51,969 bases of DNA. Source: a virus. A program made the position numbers and the translations under genes. The DNA lies in the IMG/VR virus record IMGVR_UViG_3300020214_000019, positions 1 through 51,969 of that record, one strand, 5' to 3'. The notes under the pieces are model-generated. The model was not told the DNA's origin and made no database searches. It was given only the letters and a program-made list of their open reading frames with translations. Below are positions 7,370 to 16,424 of this stretch, in pieces (position 1 is the stretch's first letter; each line of letters begins with the position of its first letter).

Positions 7370-8308
7370 TTATTTTCCTCCGATAATAAGTTTTTCAACT
7401 TTTTCTTTATCAGTACCGTACAAAACGTACTGATTAATTAAATCACGTTCTGATTTAGAAAGAGAAGGTTCCTTAACCTTAACTTTAATTTTTTCCATAA
7501 GCTCAGACTTAGTTAAAGGCTTTGCTTCAGAAATTTCTTCAGAACGAGTAGTGAATTCAACTCCGGCAACTGATTTTCTTACAGGTTTGAATCCTGCTTC
7601 GATTGCTTTTGTTAGCAAATCAATAGATTTATTCAGTTTTTGTTGTTCTGTTTTTAGAGCTTCATTTTCTTTTTTCAAAGAATTGATCTCTTTTGAATCT
7701 GCTTCGTAAGCCTTAATTTTTTCTAAAAAAATTTCAGACTCGGATTTTTTTATTTCTTTGCCGTCGTCTTTTTTGTCTTCTTTGTCGTCTTTTTCAGCTT
7801 TTTTTGCTTCGCACTTGTCGTCGTCTGACTCTTTTTCTGCTTTGCAGGCTTCTGCTTTTTCTTCGTGCTCTTCATCTTTATCATCCTCTTCTTTTTCTGC
7901 TTTCATTGCTTCAGGGGCTTCTTGAGAAGCTTCTGATTCTGGTTGCATTCTTTCTGCGACCATTTTAACAATCATAGCATGTCTTTCAAGTTCTTCTGGA
8001 GACATAGAAGAATAAATTCTAACTAGGTCTTCATCGGATAATTCTTGAGCTTCTTCTTCAGGAGCGCCTTCCATTTCTGGAGCTTCTGCTGAAGCTTCAG
8101 CAGCAGGTTCTTCTGCTGGTTCTTCTGCTGCTTGTTCTGCAGGAGCTTCTTCTGAAGCTTCTGGAGCAGCGAACGTTTCTTCTTCCTGCTCTGCTGGTTC
8201 TTCTTCGGCTTCATCTTTTTCGTAAGATTTTGCTAAGAATTCTGCTTTTTCAAGCTCTTCTTGCACCGAAGAGATCAATGATTCAATTTCTTTATCGTTG
8301 AGCCACAT
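7370..8308 (-). CDS. Capsid scaffold / prohead core protein
   Basis: A 312-residue, extremely acidic protein with a low-complexity Ala/Glu/Pro region (about residues 40-100), Lys/Asp/Glu-rich stretches, and a coiled coil near the C-terminus (SLKKENEALKTEQQKLNKSI). Position directly before the capsid gene (2-base gap), high charge and coiled coil fit a scaffold protein removed by the prohead protease. Start ATG at 8308 with GGAG just upstream. Confidence 0.75.
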   Translation of the reverse strand: MWLNDKEIESLISSVQEELEKAEFLAKSYEKDEAEEEPAEQEEETFAAPEASEEAPAEQAAEEPAEEPAAEASAEAPEMEGAPEEEAQELSDEDLVRIYSSMSPEELERHAMIVKMVAERMQPESEASQEAPEAMKAEKEEDDKDEEHEEKAEACKAEKESDDDKCEAKKAEKDDKEDKKDDGKEIKKSESEIFLEKIKAYEADSKEINSLKKENEALKTEQQKLNKSIDLLTKAIEAGFKPVRKSVAGVEFTTRSEEISEAKPLTKSELMEKIKVKVKEPSLSKSERDLINQYVLYGTDKEKVEKLIIGGK

Positions 8309-8359
8309 TGAAATCTCCTTAAAAAATTAATAATCTCCAATACCTTAAAAATAAACAGA

Positions 8360-8782
8360 TTACTCTGACTGAGTAAGTTTGTTGTAAGGATCGGAAGAAA
8401 TCGAAGCAGCCAAGCTAGCGCCAGTTAAATCATAAACGGATGGCAATGGATTAACTTCAAAAAGATTTACTTTTGATCCAAGTTTAACAGCTTCACTTGA
8501 AGCTTTTTCTCTTAAATCTTGATCTGTAGCAGTGCTGTCTCTTAGGATAGAGACGGCGTGTGGGCTGTAAGATTCTTGAGCCATTCCAACAGCGTTAACT
8601 CCGCCCGAAGGATTTTGCTCAACTTCGATTTTAATAAAAATGGTTTCGCCACCTTTAGCAAGTTTCAAAATTGGCATGCTATTTGCATCCAATGTTTGAG
8701 TGATTGTAAGCGTAGGGGCAACTTGTGCTTTTAGACGCTGTTGAAGGTTTCTGGCCATCGCCTGAGCTTTAAATGCTGACAT
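8360..8782 (-). CDS. Head decoration/cement-like structural protein
   Basis: A 140-residue soluble protein with a basic N-terminus (FKAQAMARNLQQRLKAQ) and a beta-rich body, lying between protease and scaffold genes. It has a good ribosome site (GGAG before the ATG at 8782) and follows a sigma-70-like minus promoter. The role as cement protein or head-associated factor is inferred from size and position. No specific family recognised. Confidence 0.5.
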   Translation of the reverse strand: MSAFKAQAMARNLQQRLKAQVAPTLTITQTLDANSMPILKLAKGGETIFIKIEVEQNPSGGVNAVGMAQESYSPHAVSILRDSTATDQDLREKASSEAVKLGSKVNLFEVNPLPSVYDLTGASLAASISSDPYNKLTQSE

Positions 8783-8835
8783 TTTGCTATCTCCTTTATT
8801 TAACGATAGTCTGTTAAAGTTTTAATCAAGTTTCG

Positions 8836-8864
8836 ATTATACGATTAACTTAAACTTTTCGCAA
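8836..8864 (-). promoter_or_regulatory. Sigma-70-like promoter for the capsid operon
   Basis: Read on the minus strand: TTGCGA (8864-8859), a 17-base spacer, TATAAT (8841-8836), giving a start near 8829, about 47 bases before the gene at 8782. It would allow strong expression of cement, scaffold and capsid genes apart from the upstream head genes. Confidence 0.6.
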
Positions 8865-8905
8865 AGTTATACTCTGCCTTACTTATAATGTTTAAGTTAA
8901 AAATA

Positions 8906-8930
8906 AAATAGTTAATAAAATCAACTATTT
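8906..8930 (-). terminator. Weak hairpin upstream of the capsid promoter
   Basis: AAATAGTT and AACTATTT pair perfectly (8 bp, 9-base loop). On the minus strand the stem is followed by TTATTTTTAAC, so it may partly terminate readthrough from 8999-18264. The low GC content of the stem makes it weak. Confidence 0.35.
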
Positions 8931-8998
8931 AATAAATTATTGTAATCATTATTTTTTTGATGATCTTAAGTGCTAGTCAAAAAAATTAATAAAAACAA

Positions 8999-9229
8999 TT
9001 ACTTAAACTTCCATTCTTTTGTTATATAGCTATCGGTTAACGGTAAATTTTTACCCGACACTGAAAAAACGTATGATTCTGTATGGTTAGCTGACTTGTT
9101 TAAAGAGGCTTCAGTGGCTTTTAGCCCTCTTTTTTTAGCCCATTTGAATGCGGCCTTCTTAATATGATCGGGGGTAGTTCGATCAAATTCCATTTTAATC
9201 ATTCCATTTTCATGAAATTCTGCTTTCAT
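8999..9229 (-). CDS. Hypothetical protein, 76 aa
   Basis: A basic 76-residue protein beginning with the beta-strand pattern MKAEFHENGMIKMEFD, with a predicted helix (DHIKKAAFKWAKKRG). It lies 10 bases after the prohead protease gene, with GGAG before the start. Family not recognised. Its place suggests a minor head-assembly role. Confidence 0.6.
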   Translation of the reverse strand: MKAEFHENGMIKMEFDRTTPDHIKKAAFKWAKKRGLKATEASLNKSANHTESYVFSVSGKNLPLTDSYITKEWKFK

Positions 9230-9239
9230 TTTTCACTCC

Positions 9240-10430
9240 TTAAAAAAGTTTTTTTCTAAATTTTTTTAGAGACAAATCTTCTGCTAAATCAACGAAATGA
9301 TCTACATATTTATCACTTAAATCTGGTAAAGCTTCTTTAACTGCTTTTTTAAACTCGTCTTTTGATTTACCTTGAAAATCTCTAATAACTGATTTTAAAA
9401 CATTTATGTTTTTTTTATTTTGTTTATCTTCAGTTGCTAATGCAGAACCGCCAGTTAAATTTGATGGTGCAGCATTTCCCATTCCTGCAGTTAATGTTTT
9501 TTTAAGAATTTGTAAATCTTGTTTTATTTCGTCGATAAGAGTGAATTCTGATTTACCAAAAGGTCTATTAGGCTGGGACCATAAAGCCGAACCTTCGCCG
9601 GTAGTCATTCCCCGTTTTGTTTTTTTTCCTGTAATTTTTTCAGCGTGTTGGTACATAGCTGTTGCAATACCTTTTCGTTGATGCGGCTCGCCAACCCAAG
9701 CTATATGCGCTGGTGCGTTTTTAATATAATTACCTTTATCAATAAAAGTAACTTGCCCAGCTTTGTTTTGGTTTTTATCGTGGGCAAAAACATAAATCTT
9801 GTCTTTATCTATTTTATGAGAAATATTATACCCCTCTTTTTCCCAATCACCTTTTGCACCTTTGTCTAAAAACTCTGTTTTATCTAAAATAGGTGAATCG
9901 ACTTCAAAAGACCGAATGCGATCTGATTCCATTTTTCTAAATAATTCGTCAGATCTTTCTTGCGGTAAAACATCGAGCATACATTGTTTATTGCAAGGTC
10001 TAAGAGTAATAGCTACTTTTCTACCAACAGTTCGTTTTAATATATGACCATCTCTTTCAAGAGTAGAACCTTCAATACTCATTCCAATTCGTACTGGTTC
10101 ATTTTTCTTTTTAAAATATCTAAGCATAGCTGCTACAGCAACAGCTCCAGGATGCTGAGAATCGTCCAAAAGCTCTAATATGCCATAAAGAAAAGGTGTT
10201 TTAACTTTTTCCCAAAACATTCTTTGACGTTCGTTTTCGCAGTCATCTTCGCTGAATATTTTTTTAGCGTAAGTAAACCAGCCTAAAACATCATCTGGAT
10301 TTTCGTTGTTGTGCTCAAAATTGGCCGTGGCCTTGCCTTCTAAAAAGTCAGAAATATCAAGACCTTTTAAGTCCAAAATTTCGCCACTGCTATCAATAGT
10401 TTGAGTTGTAATTGGTCCATCAATTAACAT
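9240..10430 (-). CDS. Prohead protease fused to a GNAT-like segment and a capsid-arm motif
   Basis: A 396-residue protein. Residues 1-175 look like a caudoviral prohead serine protease, with His40 (NFEHNN) and Ser118 (RIGMSIEG) as likely catalytic residues. Residues about 205-290 look like a GNAT acetyltransferase core, with VGEPHQRKGIATAMYQHA (246-263) matching the acetyl-CoA-binding motif. Residues 311-335 (KTLTAGMGNAAPSNLTGGSA and following) match the start of the major capsid protein. The Lys-rich end may bind the core. Prohead proteases mature scaffold and capsid; an acetyltransferase insertion is unusual. The protease call is good; GNAT activity is unproven. Confidence 0.75.
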   Translation of the reverse strand: MLIDGPITTQTIDSSGEILDLKGLDISDFLEGKATANFEHNNENPDDVLGWFTYAKKIFSEDDCENERQRMFWEKVKTPFLYGILELLDDSQHPGAVAVAAMLRYFKKKNEPVRIGMSIEGSTLERDGHILKRTVGRKVAITLRPCNKQCMLDVLPQERSDELFRKMESDRIRSFEVDSPILDKTEFLDKGAKGDWEKEGYNISHKIDKDKIYVFAHDKNQNKAGQVTFIDKGNYIKNAPAHIAWVGEPHQRKGIATAMYQHAEKITGKKTKRGMTTGEGSALWSQPNRPFGKSEFTLIDEIKQDLQILKKTLTAGMGNAAPSNLTGGSALATEDKQNKKNINVLKSVIRDFQGKSKDEFKKAVKEALPDLSDKYVDHFVDLAEDLSLKKFRKKLF

Positions 10431-10484
10431 GAATTTACCGTCTTAAAACAAAATATCTATTAAAATAAGCATTTACACTTCTAA

Positions 10485-11324
10485 TTAAAAGATTAAGTTT
10501 GGGGTATGATGAAACAGACCGTCGCAAGTGCAGGATTTTAAAAGAGTTTCTTGAATATCTTCTTTTTTGTTAACTTTGTAATATTCTTTGTGATAATCGT
10601 AACCTTCGTTTTTAAACACTAATTTGCCGTCTTCATTGAATCCATGATTTGGTGGCACATATGATATAGTATGCCTACATCTTGGGTGAGTTGGGCCTAT
10701 AGTAGCTTTAACGTTTTTATGGGAACTATAACCAAAGTTTAATTCAGACATTTTCCATGGTTTAGGTACGAAAAGATTATTTTCGTCATGCCAAAGTTTT
10801 TTACATGCTTCGCAAATTTTATTATCTACTATTCCAAATTTTACTATTGTGGGGTCGGAAATCCCATCTTTGGCAGCTAAATTAGACACTCCATGCATTT
10901 CTGCATAGGCTTGAACGGTTTTTGTTTCTGTGTTTAAAAGGAGTTCTACGGAATTAGAAGCTTTATTAAAAACATTTTTGACTATTTCATTTATTTCTTT
11001 TTTGCTTTTAGCAGCTTTTAATCCATTTAAAAGCTCGTTAGTTGCCTTAAGCCTTTGCATTTCAAAATAATTTTGCGATATTGATGCAAGACCTTCTAGC
11101 TCTTTATCATCTGGAGAAATACCTATTCCGTACAAAAGGGCTAAAGTGTATAAGTAAATTCCGTCTAGGGTAAACTTTCTATCTGCCGTAGCCGCAAGCA
11201 TCCTATATTTTACTGGACCATCGAATCTACTGCCCAAAAACTTAGCTTGTGCCCTATAGAAAAGGTCTGCTAACAATAAAGAAATAAGTGCTTTCTGGGT
11301 TAAACTGAGCTTACTCTTTTTCAT
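10485..11324 (-). CDS. MuF-type minor head protein
   Basis: A 279-residue protein with the C-terminal Mu F / SPP1 gp7 signature: DNKICEACKKLWHDENN followed by TIGPTHPRCRHTISYVP, the Cys/His pattern of head morphogenesis proteins. The N-terminal half is helical. It overlaps the portal gene by 14 bases, the usual portal-MuF order. These proteins sit inside the head near the portal and some carry toxin domains. No toxin domain is visible here. Confidence 0.8.
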   Translation of the reverse strand: MKKSKLSLTQKALISLLLADLFYRAQAKFLGSRFDGPVKYRMLAATADRKFTLDGIYLYTLALLYGIGISPDDKELEGLASISQNYFEMQRLKATNELLNGLKAAKSKKEINEIVKNVFNKASNSVELLLNTETKTVQAYAEMHGVSNLAAKDGISDPTIVKFGIVDNKICEACKKLWHDENNLFVPKPWKMSELNFGYSSHKNVKATIGPTHPRCRHTISYVPPNHGFNEDGKLVFKNEGYDYHKEYYKVNKKEDIQETLLKSCTCDGLFHHTPNLIF

Positions 11325-14300
11325 CGTTGAAAGATTCTTTTATTTGTTTAATAGCCTGTTTGCTCTCTTTTGACCAATCATCTAGATGTTTTTCAACCAT
11401 TTGCTTGTGTCGTTCCAAGATCGTTTTAGTTAAAACATCGTGATTATTTTGAGTAGCTTTTGCTAAACTTTGAAAGTTTTGCGCATTCCACTCTTCTAAT
11501 GCTTTTTGATTTTTAGCAGTTATTTCGCTTTTTTGAGCTTCTGTTGCGCCCTCTGGTGCTTCTTCTTGTTGTGGCTGTGGTGACATCATTTGCATGTTTT
11601 GCTGTTGAATTTGCTGGGCCATCATTATATTTTGAGAAGCCATTTGAGCTTTTTGTAAAACAATTTGTTGCCATTGTAACCACAATGGATCTCTATACCA
11701 ATCAAATCTTGGATCTTTAGACGCACCTTGTCTGCCAAAGAAATTTTCTAATTTTTCTCCAACGGTTAAATAAGGATCTAGAACACCAGTAACAAACTGT
11801 GGGGCAAGCGGGTAATCTCCGCCAAGCTCTGCTGGCATTTTATCTTTTTCAACTCTTTCTAAAACTTCATTATATGTCATATGAATCGACATATCTTGAG
11901 AGATTCTAGTAGCTTCTTTTTCTGGGCTGTCCTGCTCAAGACCAGCAAAAACAAGCCTATAATGTTTTGAAAATTCAAAATCAATTTCTGGAATTATATG
12001 GGCATTAAAAAAATCCTGTAGGTCAGAAATTAAAGGTCTTAATCCCGCATCTCTTGCAGCGGTTAGCTTCCATTCATTATTGGAATTGTGTACTTGTATT
12101 CCATTTAAAACAAAAGCATGTTCATCATTAAATACTTCAACGTCAACCATTTCAATAGTTTCTTCGCAATCTTTAATGTTAACAACTTGTTCAAAATGAT
12201 GGTTCATAAACCAATCAGGTAATGTAACTTTACACTTTTCCGCTAAAAACATTAAATTACTTTTTGAAATATTTCTATTTCCATTTTTAGCAGCAACAAG
12301 TTGATCTCGTTCAATTTTTGATAGATTTTCTGTCAATCCATTTAAACAAAGTGTAGCAATTGATGACATTAAAGATTTCGGTAAATCTCCAATTGTCCAA
12401 TTTTTGTCTCTTTTTCTTTCTTGTTTATGTTGCTGTAAAAATCCAATATGCGACCAAAATTCATTTCGATCTTTAATAGATATTTTATGGCTAAATTCTT
12501 TTTCTCCAAAAGATTCTCTAAAAACTCCCTTGTATGAATTTGTTCTAATGCCAAGGCCAATTAAAAGTTCTCTAACATCATTGCGCATATCTTCATCTTG
12601 AACAGTAAGAATGATATCGCCATTTTTGGTTACATGTCCATCAGCTGAAAATAAACCACGTAAAAATGCATAACGATGTTCAACTGACATTGTATATAAT
12701 GATTCTGGAACTCTTTTTTTGCTATCTCTTATGAATCCTTCGTCAGTTACCCATCTAACAAAATTAGAATCGTACAGTTTAATATTACGTCTAAATGGGG
12801 CAACAGACTTAAAATTAAACCTTTCAATTATTTTGTCGGCTTCCTCATCTGAAATTTGTTTATCTTCAAATTTAGCATTAAGACCAAATTTATTTAAAAT
12901 ATTTAAATGTCGTTCACGTACATCAATTTCTTTTTCATGATGATAAAATAGCGTTATTTTACCGCCAACCCGTTTTCTTGGCATGGATATACATCCATCT
13001 CCCGACATCCAACCTAAAACTTCCATCATTTCTGAATTTATTTGTTGTTCATTATAATACAGTACGCTATTAGAAACACCTTTAACTGGAACTCCATTAA
13101 CCAGTACGGTATCTCCAATTTTTAATTCTAATTGCTGTCGCCAAGATAATTCACCATTTTCATCAACAACTCTAAAACGGTGATCAGGTGACGTTTTAAG
13201 GGATAAATTGCATTTTAATGTTGTTTCAACTAATGGTTTTGCTCCAGTCCAAAAAATTCTTCCTTCGTTCCATTTATCGCCAGTCCAAACTTCGATATTT
13301 TGTTCTTTAGATTCTCCTAATAAGTCAATTGCACTAAATAGTCCATCTCTAGTTAAGATTTTCATTGATGGATCAAAACACTCTGATAGCGATTGTGTAT
13401 TGGTACCTCTTGCAAGATGTGCGTAACCGGGAAGTTCTTCTGGAGACATTTGAAACGCAGACAAAATAACTCTTGCGTTGCTATCAGAAAGATAACTAAA
13501 TTCAGAATCTTTCCCTGCAGTATCTATTGGTTGCCATGTTAAACTGTCTTCTGGACCAATTCCAAATACTGGCATCCTCCAAGAGTTTTGAACTGAGTTA
13601 ATAGATTGATGAAACTGATTTCTAATTCTTTGTACCGAGCCTTCATCAATATCTGCAGAACTTAAAACCAACATCCCTTTTGAAGCCCTACCATGTTGAA
13701 AATATAATTTATTATGGAGTGCGATGTTAATATGGGTAGCAATAGCGTTCAATGCTTGATCAATTGGGGTCAACGGATAGCCATTAAACTCAACATTATT
13801 AGTTGGAAACAGATTGTAAACTACTAATTCTTGTTCAGAAAATGTTTGTTCTGGTTTACCATTAATAACCTGAACCCATCTATATTCATCCTGTTCATAT
13901 CTTTTAATATCGATTTTTTCATTTTTAAGCTGGGATAAAATTCTAACGGCATTATCCCTGGTACTTTGATCTAAAGATCTTCTAGAAATAATATGGTAAA
14001 CAGTGCCAGAATCCACAGGTCTAAATGCAACTAATCTTTTTTTGCCATTATTTGGGTCTGGGGCGTAAATTCTTTCTACTGCTATTCTTCCATGAGCTAA
14101 TCCATCACGTGTAACCATTTTCATGAACTGTGATAATGTAGGATTAAAGTATTCCCCGCCTTCAATTGCGTCTTTGTGGCCACAATTCCATAAAAATTCT
14201 TTAATTTTTTTAATACGCTCTTTCATTTCTTCATATTCTGGCGTATCTTTTTTAATGGAGTTATTGATTTGAACAAATTCAAACCCTACAGTAAATCTTG

Positions 14301-14655
14301 AAGTTCTAGGTCTTCCAAAAGAAGACATAATATTGGCACGTGCCTGCAGGATTTGACAAACTAAATCATCGCCTTGCGGTCCTGTAATTCTTTTAATGAT
14401 ATAATCGGGCACCAAATTAACTTTAGGTCTATATAAAGCACCGTATGAAGAAGTGGATAAAGTTGGATCAACTTCAAAACTCATTCTTTGAGCTGATTCA
14501 TAATTTTTTAAAGACTTTAAAAGAAGCTCTAGAACACCGGGTTCGGAGGGTTCTTGCTTGTTAAGTTCTTCTTCTTTTTTGGCTAAAGCTTTAATTGCAA
14601 CAGGATCAATTGGTTGCAATTGCTGACCGGGTTTATTTTTATCTTGATCTGCCAT
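11311..14655 (-). CDS. Portal protein interrupted by an intein
   Basis: A 1114-residue precursor: N-extein 1-425, intein 426-857, C-extein 858-1114, giving a spliced portal of 682 residues. The N-extein has portal-like sequence (VVYNLFPTNNVEFNGYPLTP; LSAFQMSPEELPG). The C-extein continues with SNNEWKLTAARDAGLRPL and ends in a Gln/Met-rich helical tail. The portal forms the dodecameric DNA channel of the head. Its place between terminase and MuF genes supports the call. Splicing would be essential because the insertion interrupts the conserved core. Confidence 0.88.
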   Translation of the reverse strand: MADQDKNKPGQQLQPIDPVAIKALAKKEEELNKQEPSEPGVLELLLKSLKNYESAQRMSFEVDPTLSTSSYGALYRPKVNLVPDYIIKRITGPQGDDLVCQILQARANIMSSFGRPRTSRFTVGFEFVQINNSIKKDTPEYEEMKERIKKIKEFLWNCGHKDAIEGGEYFNPTLSQFMKMVTRDGLAHGRIAVERIYAPDPNNGKKRLVAFRPVDSGTVYHIISRRSLDQSTRDNAVRILSQLKNEKIDIKRYEQDEYRWVQVINGKPEQTFSEQELVVYNLFPTNNVEFNGYPLTPIDQALNAIATHINIALHNKLYFQHGRASKGMLVLSSADIDEGSVQRIRNQFHQSINSVQNSWRMPVFGIGPEDSLTWQPIDTAGKDSEFSYLSDSNARVILSAFQMSPEELPGYAHLARGTNTQSLSECFDPSMKILTRDGLFSAIDLLGESKEQNIEVWTGDKWNEGRIFWTGAKPLVETTLKCNLSLKTSPDHRFRVVDENGELSWRQQLELKIGDTVLVNGVPVKGVSNSVLYYNEQQINSEMMEVLGWMSGDGCISMPRKRVGGKITLFYHHEKEIDVRERHLNILNKFGLNAKFEDKQISDEEADKIIERFNFKSVAPFRRNIKLYDSNFVRWVTDEGFIRDSKKRVPESLYTMSVEHRYAFLRGLFSADGHVTKNGDIILTVQDEDMRNDVRELLIGLGIRTNSYKGVFRESFGEKEFSHKISIKDRNEFWSHIGFLQQHKQERKRDKNWTIGDLPKSLMSSIATLCLNGLTENLSKIERDQLVAAKNGNRNISKSNLMFLAEKCKVTLPDWFMNHHFEQVVNIKDCEETIEMVDVEVFNDEHAFVLNGIQVHNSNNEWKLTAARDAGLRPLISDLQDFFNAHIIPEIDFEFSKHYRLVFAGLEQDSPEKEATRISQDMSIHMTYNEVLERVEKDKMPAELGGDYPLAPQFVTGVLDPYLTVGEKLENFFGRQGASKDPRFDWYRDPLWLQWQQIVLQKAQMASQNIMMAQQIQQQNMQMMSPQPQQEEAPEGATEAQKSEITAKNQKALEEWNAQNFQSLAKATQNNHDVLTKTILERHKQMVEKHLDDWSKESKQAIKQIKESFNDEKE
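12085..13380 (-). mobile_element. Intein with LAGLIDADG homing endonuclease
   Basis: A 432-codon in-frame insertion in the portal gene. It starts with Cys426 (CFDPSMKILTRDG, block A), has block B (TSPDHRFRVV, about 488-497), two dodecapeptide motifs of the DOD endonuclease (EVLGWMSGDG, 545-554; AFLRGLFSADG, 663-673), and ends in VEVFNDEHAFVLNGIQVHN with terminal His856-Asn857, followed by Ser858 as the +1 nucleophile. Every residue needed for splicing is visible. Two acidic LAGLIDADG motifs suggest an active endonuclease. Confidence 0.93.
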
Positions 14656-14668
14656 AAATCCTTAAAAA

Positions 14669-15640
14669 CTATTCACAAGTAAAAAATTTAACATTCATCG
14701 TGTTGATTGATTTGTTAATAACGGTAACTTTATAACTGTCACCAAACTTATGCAAATAACCAATTAAATTTTGATTACCTGCAGATATGGGTGTTACTTT
14801 GTTATTATCAGAAGAATCTTCATTAAATCTTACTACTGCATCTTGATCTACTTCAATATAAACTAATCTTTTTGAACCTGAATAAAAAACTAATGAGTCA
14901 AGTGTGTAAGAAAGATTGGACTCTTCAGGAATAGAAATACCGCTAACAAAATCAAAAGAATCCTGTGTTACGTCTAAAATTTCATAAACACGTCTAGAAA
15001 CAGTGCTTAACGTACCGTTGATACTAACTTTATCTCCTACTTGAACTCCGCTAGATGAATAAAAAGAAACCTGTGAAGAAACTCCAGTAACTGATTCATT
15101 AACTGCGGAAAAAGTTTCTCCTGTTGGCCTGACTGCTTGAACTATAGTTCCATTAACTCCAATAACTTTCCACATACCAGCATTTAATGGGTTAAATGAA
15201 AAAGGTCCTGTATCATACAACAATTGACCAGAAATTCTCATTGTGTCGCCAACTTGAACGTTCGCCAAATTAGCTCCAGTAAAATCAAAACTTGCAATGG
15301 CATTGTTGTTAATTTGAACAGTTGCATTGTTTACTGAAAAAACAAGTCTAGCTGTTCTAAACCCGGAATTACCAGAAGTTACTTTAACTCTGTATCTATT
15401 GGATGTATTTGAAAGCAGATCAACGGACAAAACAGAGCTTCCATCTAAAGATGTAGATCTGGTTCCATCAAAAATCTGAAAAGATTCTCCTGGATATAAA
15501 GTTTTTGCATCGGACATTGGGTTAGATACGGAAATTTGAAAAAGTCTTCTTGTCCAATCAATAGATTTTAATTGTGGATTATCCGTCAAAGTAGGATCTG
15601 AATACGCTAGTAATTGAGTTGTAATATTAATTACATTCAT
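14669..15640 (-). CDS. Putative structural protein, 323 aa
   Basis: A 323-residue beta-rich protein with many Ser, Asn, Val and Thr, and repeated VQVGD/VGDKVSINGT-like strands. It lacks catalytic motifs, signal peptide and membrane segments. It lies 13 bases upstream of the portal gene in the head operon, consistent with a virion component such as a neck or head-fibre protein. Family not recognised. Confidence 0.55.
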   Translation of the reverse strand: MNVINITTQLLAYSDPTLTDNPQLKSIDWTRRLFQISVSNPMSDAKTLYPGESFQIFDGTRSTSLDGSSVLSVDLLSNTSNRYRVKVTSGNSGFRTARLVFSVNNATVQINNNAIASFDFTGANLANVQVGDTMRISGQLLYDTGPFSFNPLNAGMWKVIGVNGTIVQAVRPTGETFSAVNESVTGVSSQVSFYSSSGVQVGDKVSINGTLSTVSRRVYEILDVTQDSFDFVSGISIPEESNLSYTLDSLVFYSGSKRLVYIEVDQDAVVRFNEDSSDNNKVTPISAGNQNLIGYLHKFGDSYKVTVINKSINTMNVKFFTCE

Positions 15641-15680
15641 TATTTTTTCCTTTTAAAACGGTATCTTACATTAGATTAAG

Positions 15681-16424
15681 TTATAATGTAAGTATCTCAT
15701 ATCCGTTGTCTGTTACTAAAACTGTATGTTCAAAATGCGCTGCCAAGCTGTTATCAATTGTTACTACGGACCATTTATCTTCAAGAACCTTAACGTTTGG
15801 TAATCCTTCGGTTATCATAGGTTCCACGCATATAATCATACCAGATTTTAAAACAAAATCAATAGCATAATCTGGATCATGGATTATATAAGGCTCTTCG
15901 TGCATTTCGGTGCCTATTCCGTGTCCACAGTACTCTTTTATTATACCATATCCGTGCTTAACTGTAATTTCTTTAATCGGTTTAACTAAATCTATTGTAG
16001 ATAATTCTGGTTTTACAGTATAAATACTTGAATATAAACATTTTTCTGTTGTTTCTTTAAGTTTTCTTGCTTTTTCGTTTAATTCACCAATTCCAATAGT
16101 TATTGCGCTATCAGCTAAGTACCCGTTTTTATTAACAACTAAATCTAATTTTACTAAATCACCGTTTTTAAATGGTTTATTATTTGGCACTCCATGTATT
16201 GCTACTTCGTTTACCGAAATACATATACTAGCTGGAAACCCATAATAATTTAAACATGCTGGAATTGCATTTCTTTTTTTAATTAATTCCCTACAAAAAC
16301 CATCTAGTTCTAATGGCGTAGTACCTTCTTTGGCTTTATTTGAAAGTTCTTTTAAAATTTCTGAAACTATTTTTCCAGAATCTTTTATTAAATCTATTTC
16401 TTTTTTAGACTTGATCATCATCAT
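15681..16424 (-). CDS. map: Methionine aminopeptidase, type I
   Basis: A 247-residue MetAP that removes the initiator Met after deformylation. All five metal ligands are visible: Asp94 (VKLDLV), Asp105 (LADSA), His168 (GHGIGTEMHEEP), Glu201 (CVEPM) and Glu232 (HFEHTVL). His77 (AIHGVP) is the usual substrate-binding residue. Length fits the bacterial type without an N-terminal extension. The start overlaps the terminase end by 20 bases, with GGAAG just upstream of three consecutive ATGs. It sits inside the head operon, so it is probably expressed late. A peptide-deformylase-like gene is at 51653. Confidence 0.95.
   Translation of the reverse strand: MMMIKSKKEIDLIKDSGKIVSEILKELSNKAKEGTTPLELDGFCRELIKKRNAIPACLNYYGFPASICISVNEVAIHGVPNNKPFKNGDLVKLDLVVNKNGYLADSAITIGIGELNEKARKLKETTEKCLYSSIYTVKPELSTIDLVKPIKEITVKHGYGIIKEYCGHGIGTEMHEEPYIIHDPDYAIDFVLKSGMIICVEPMITEGLPNVKVLEDKWSVVTIDNSLAAHFEHTVLVTDNGYEILTL

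Noticed and set aside
8023-8214. 63-aa Lys/Gln-rich minus-strand ORF
   Set aside because: Frame-shifted shadow of the low-complexity Ala/Glu region of the scaffold gene.
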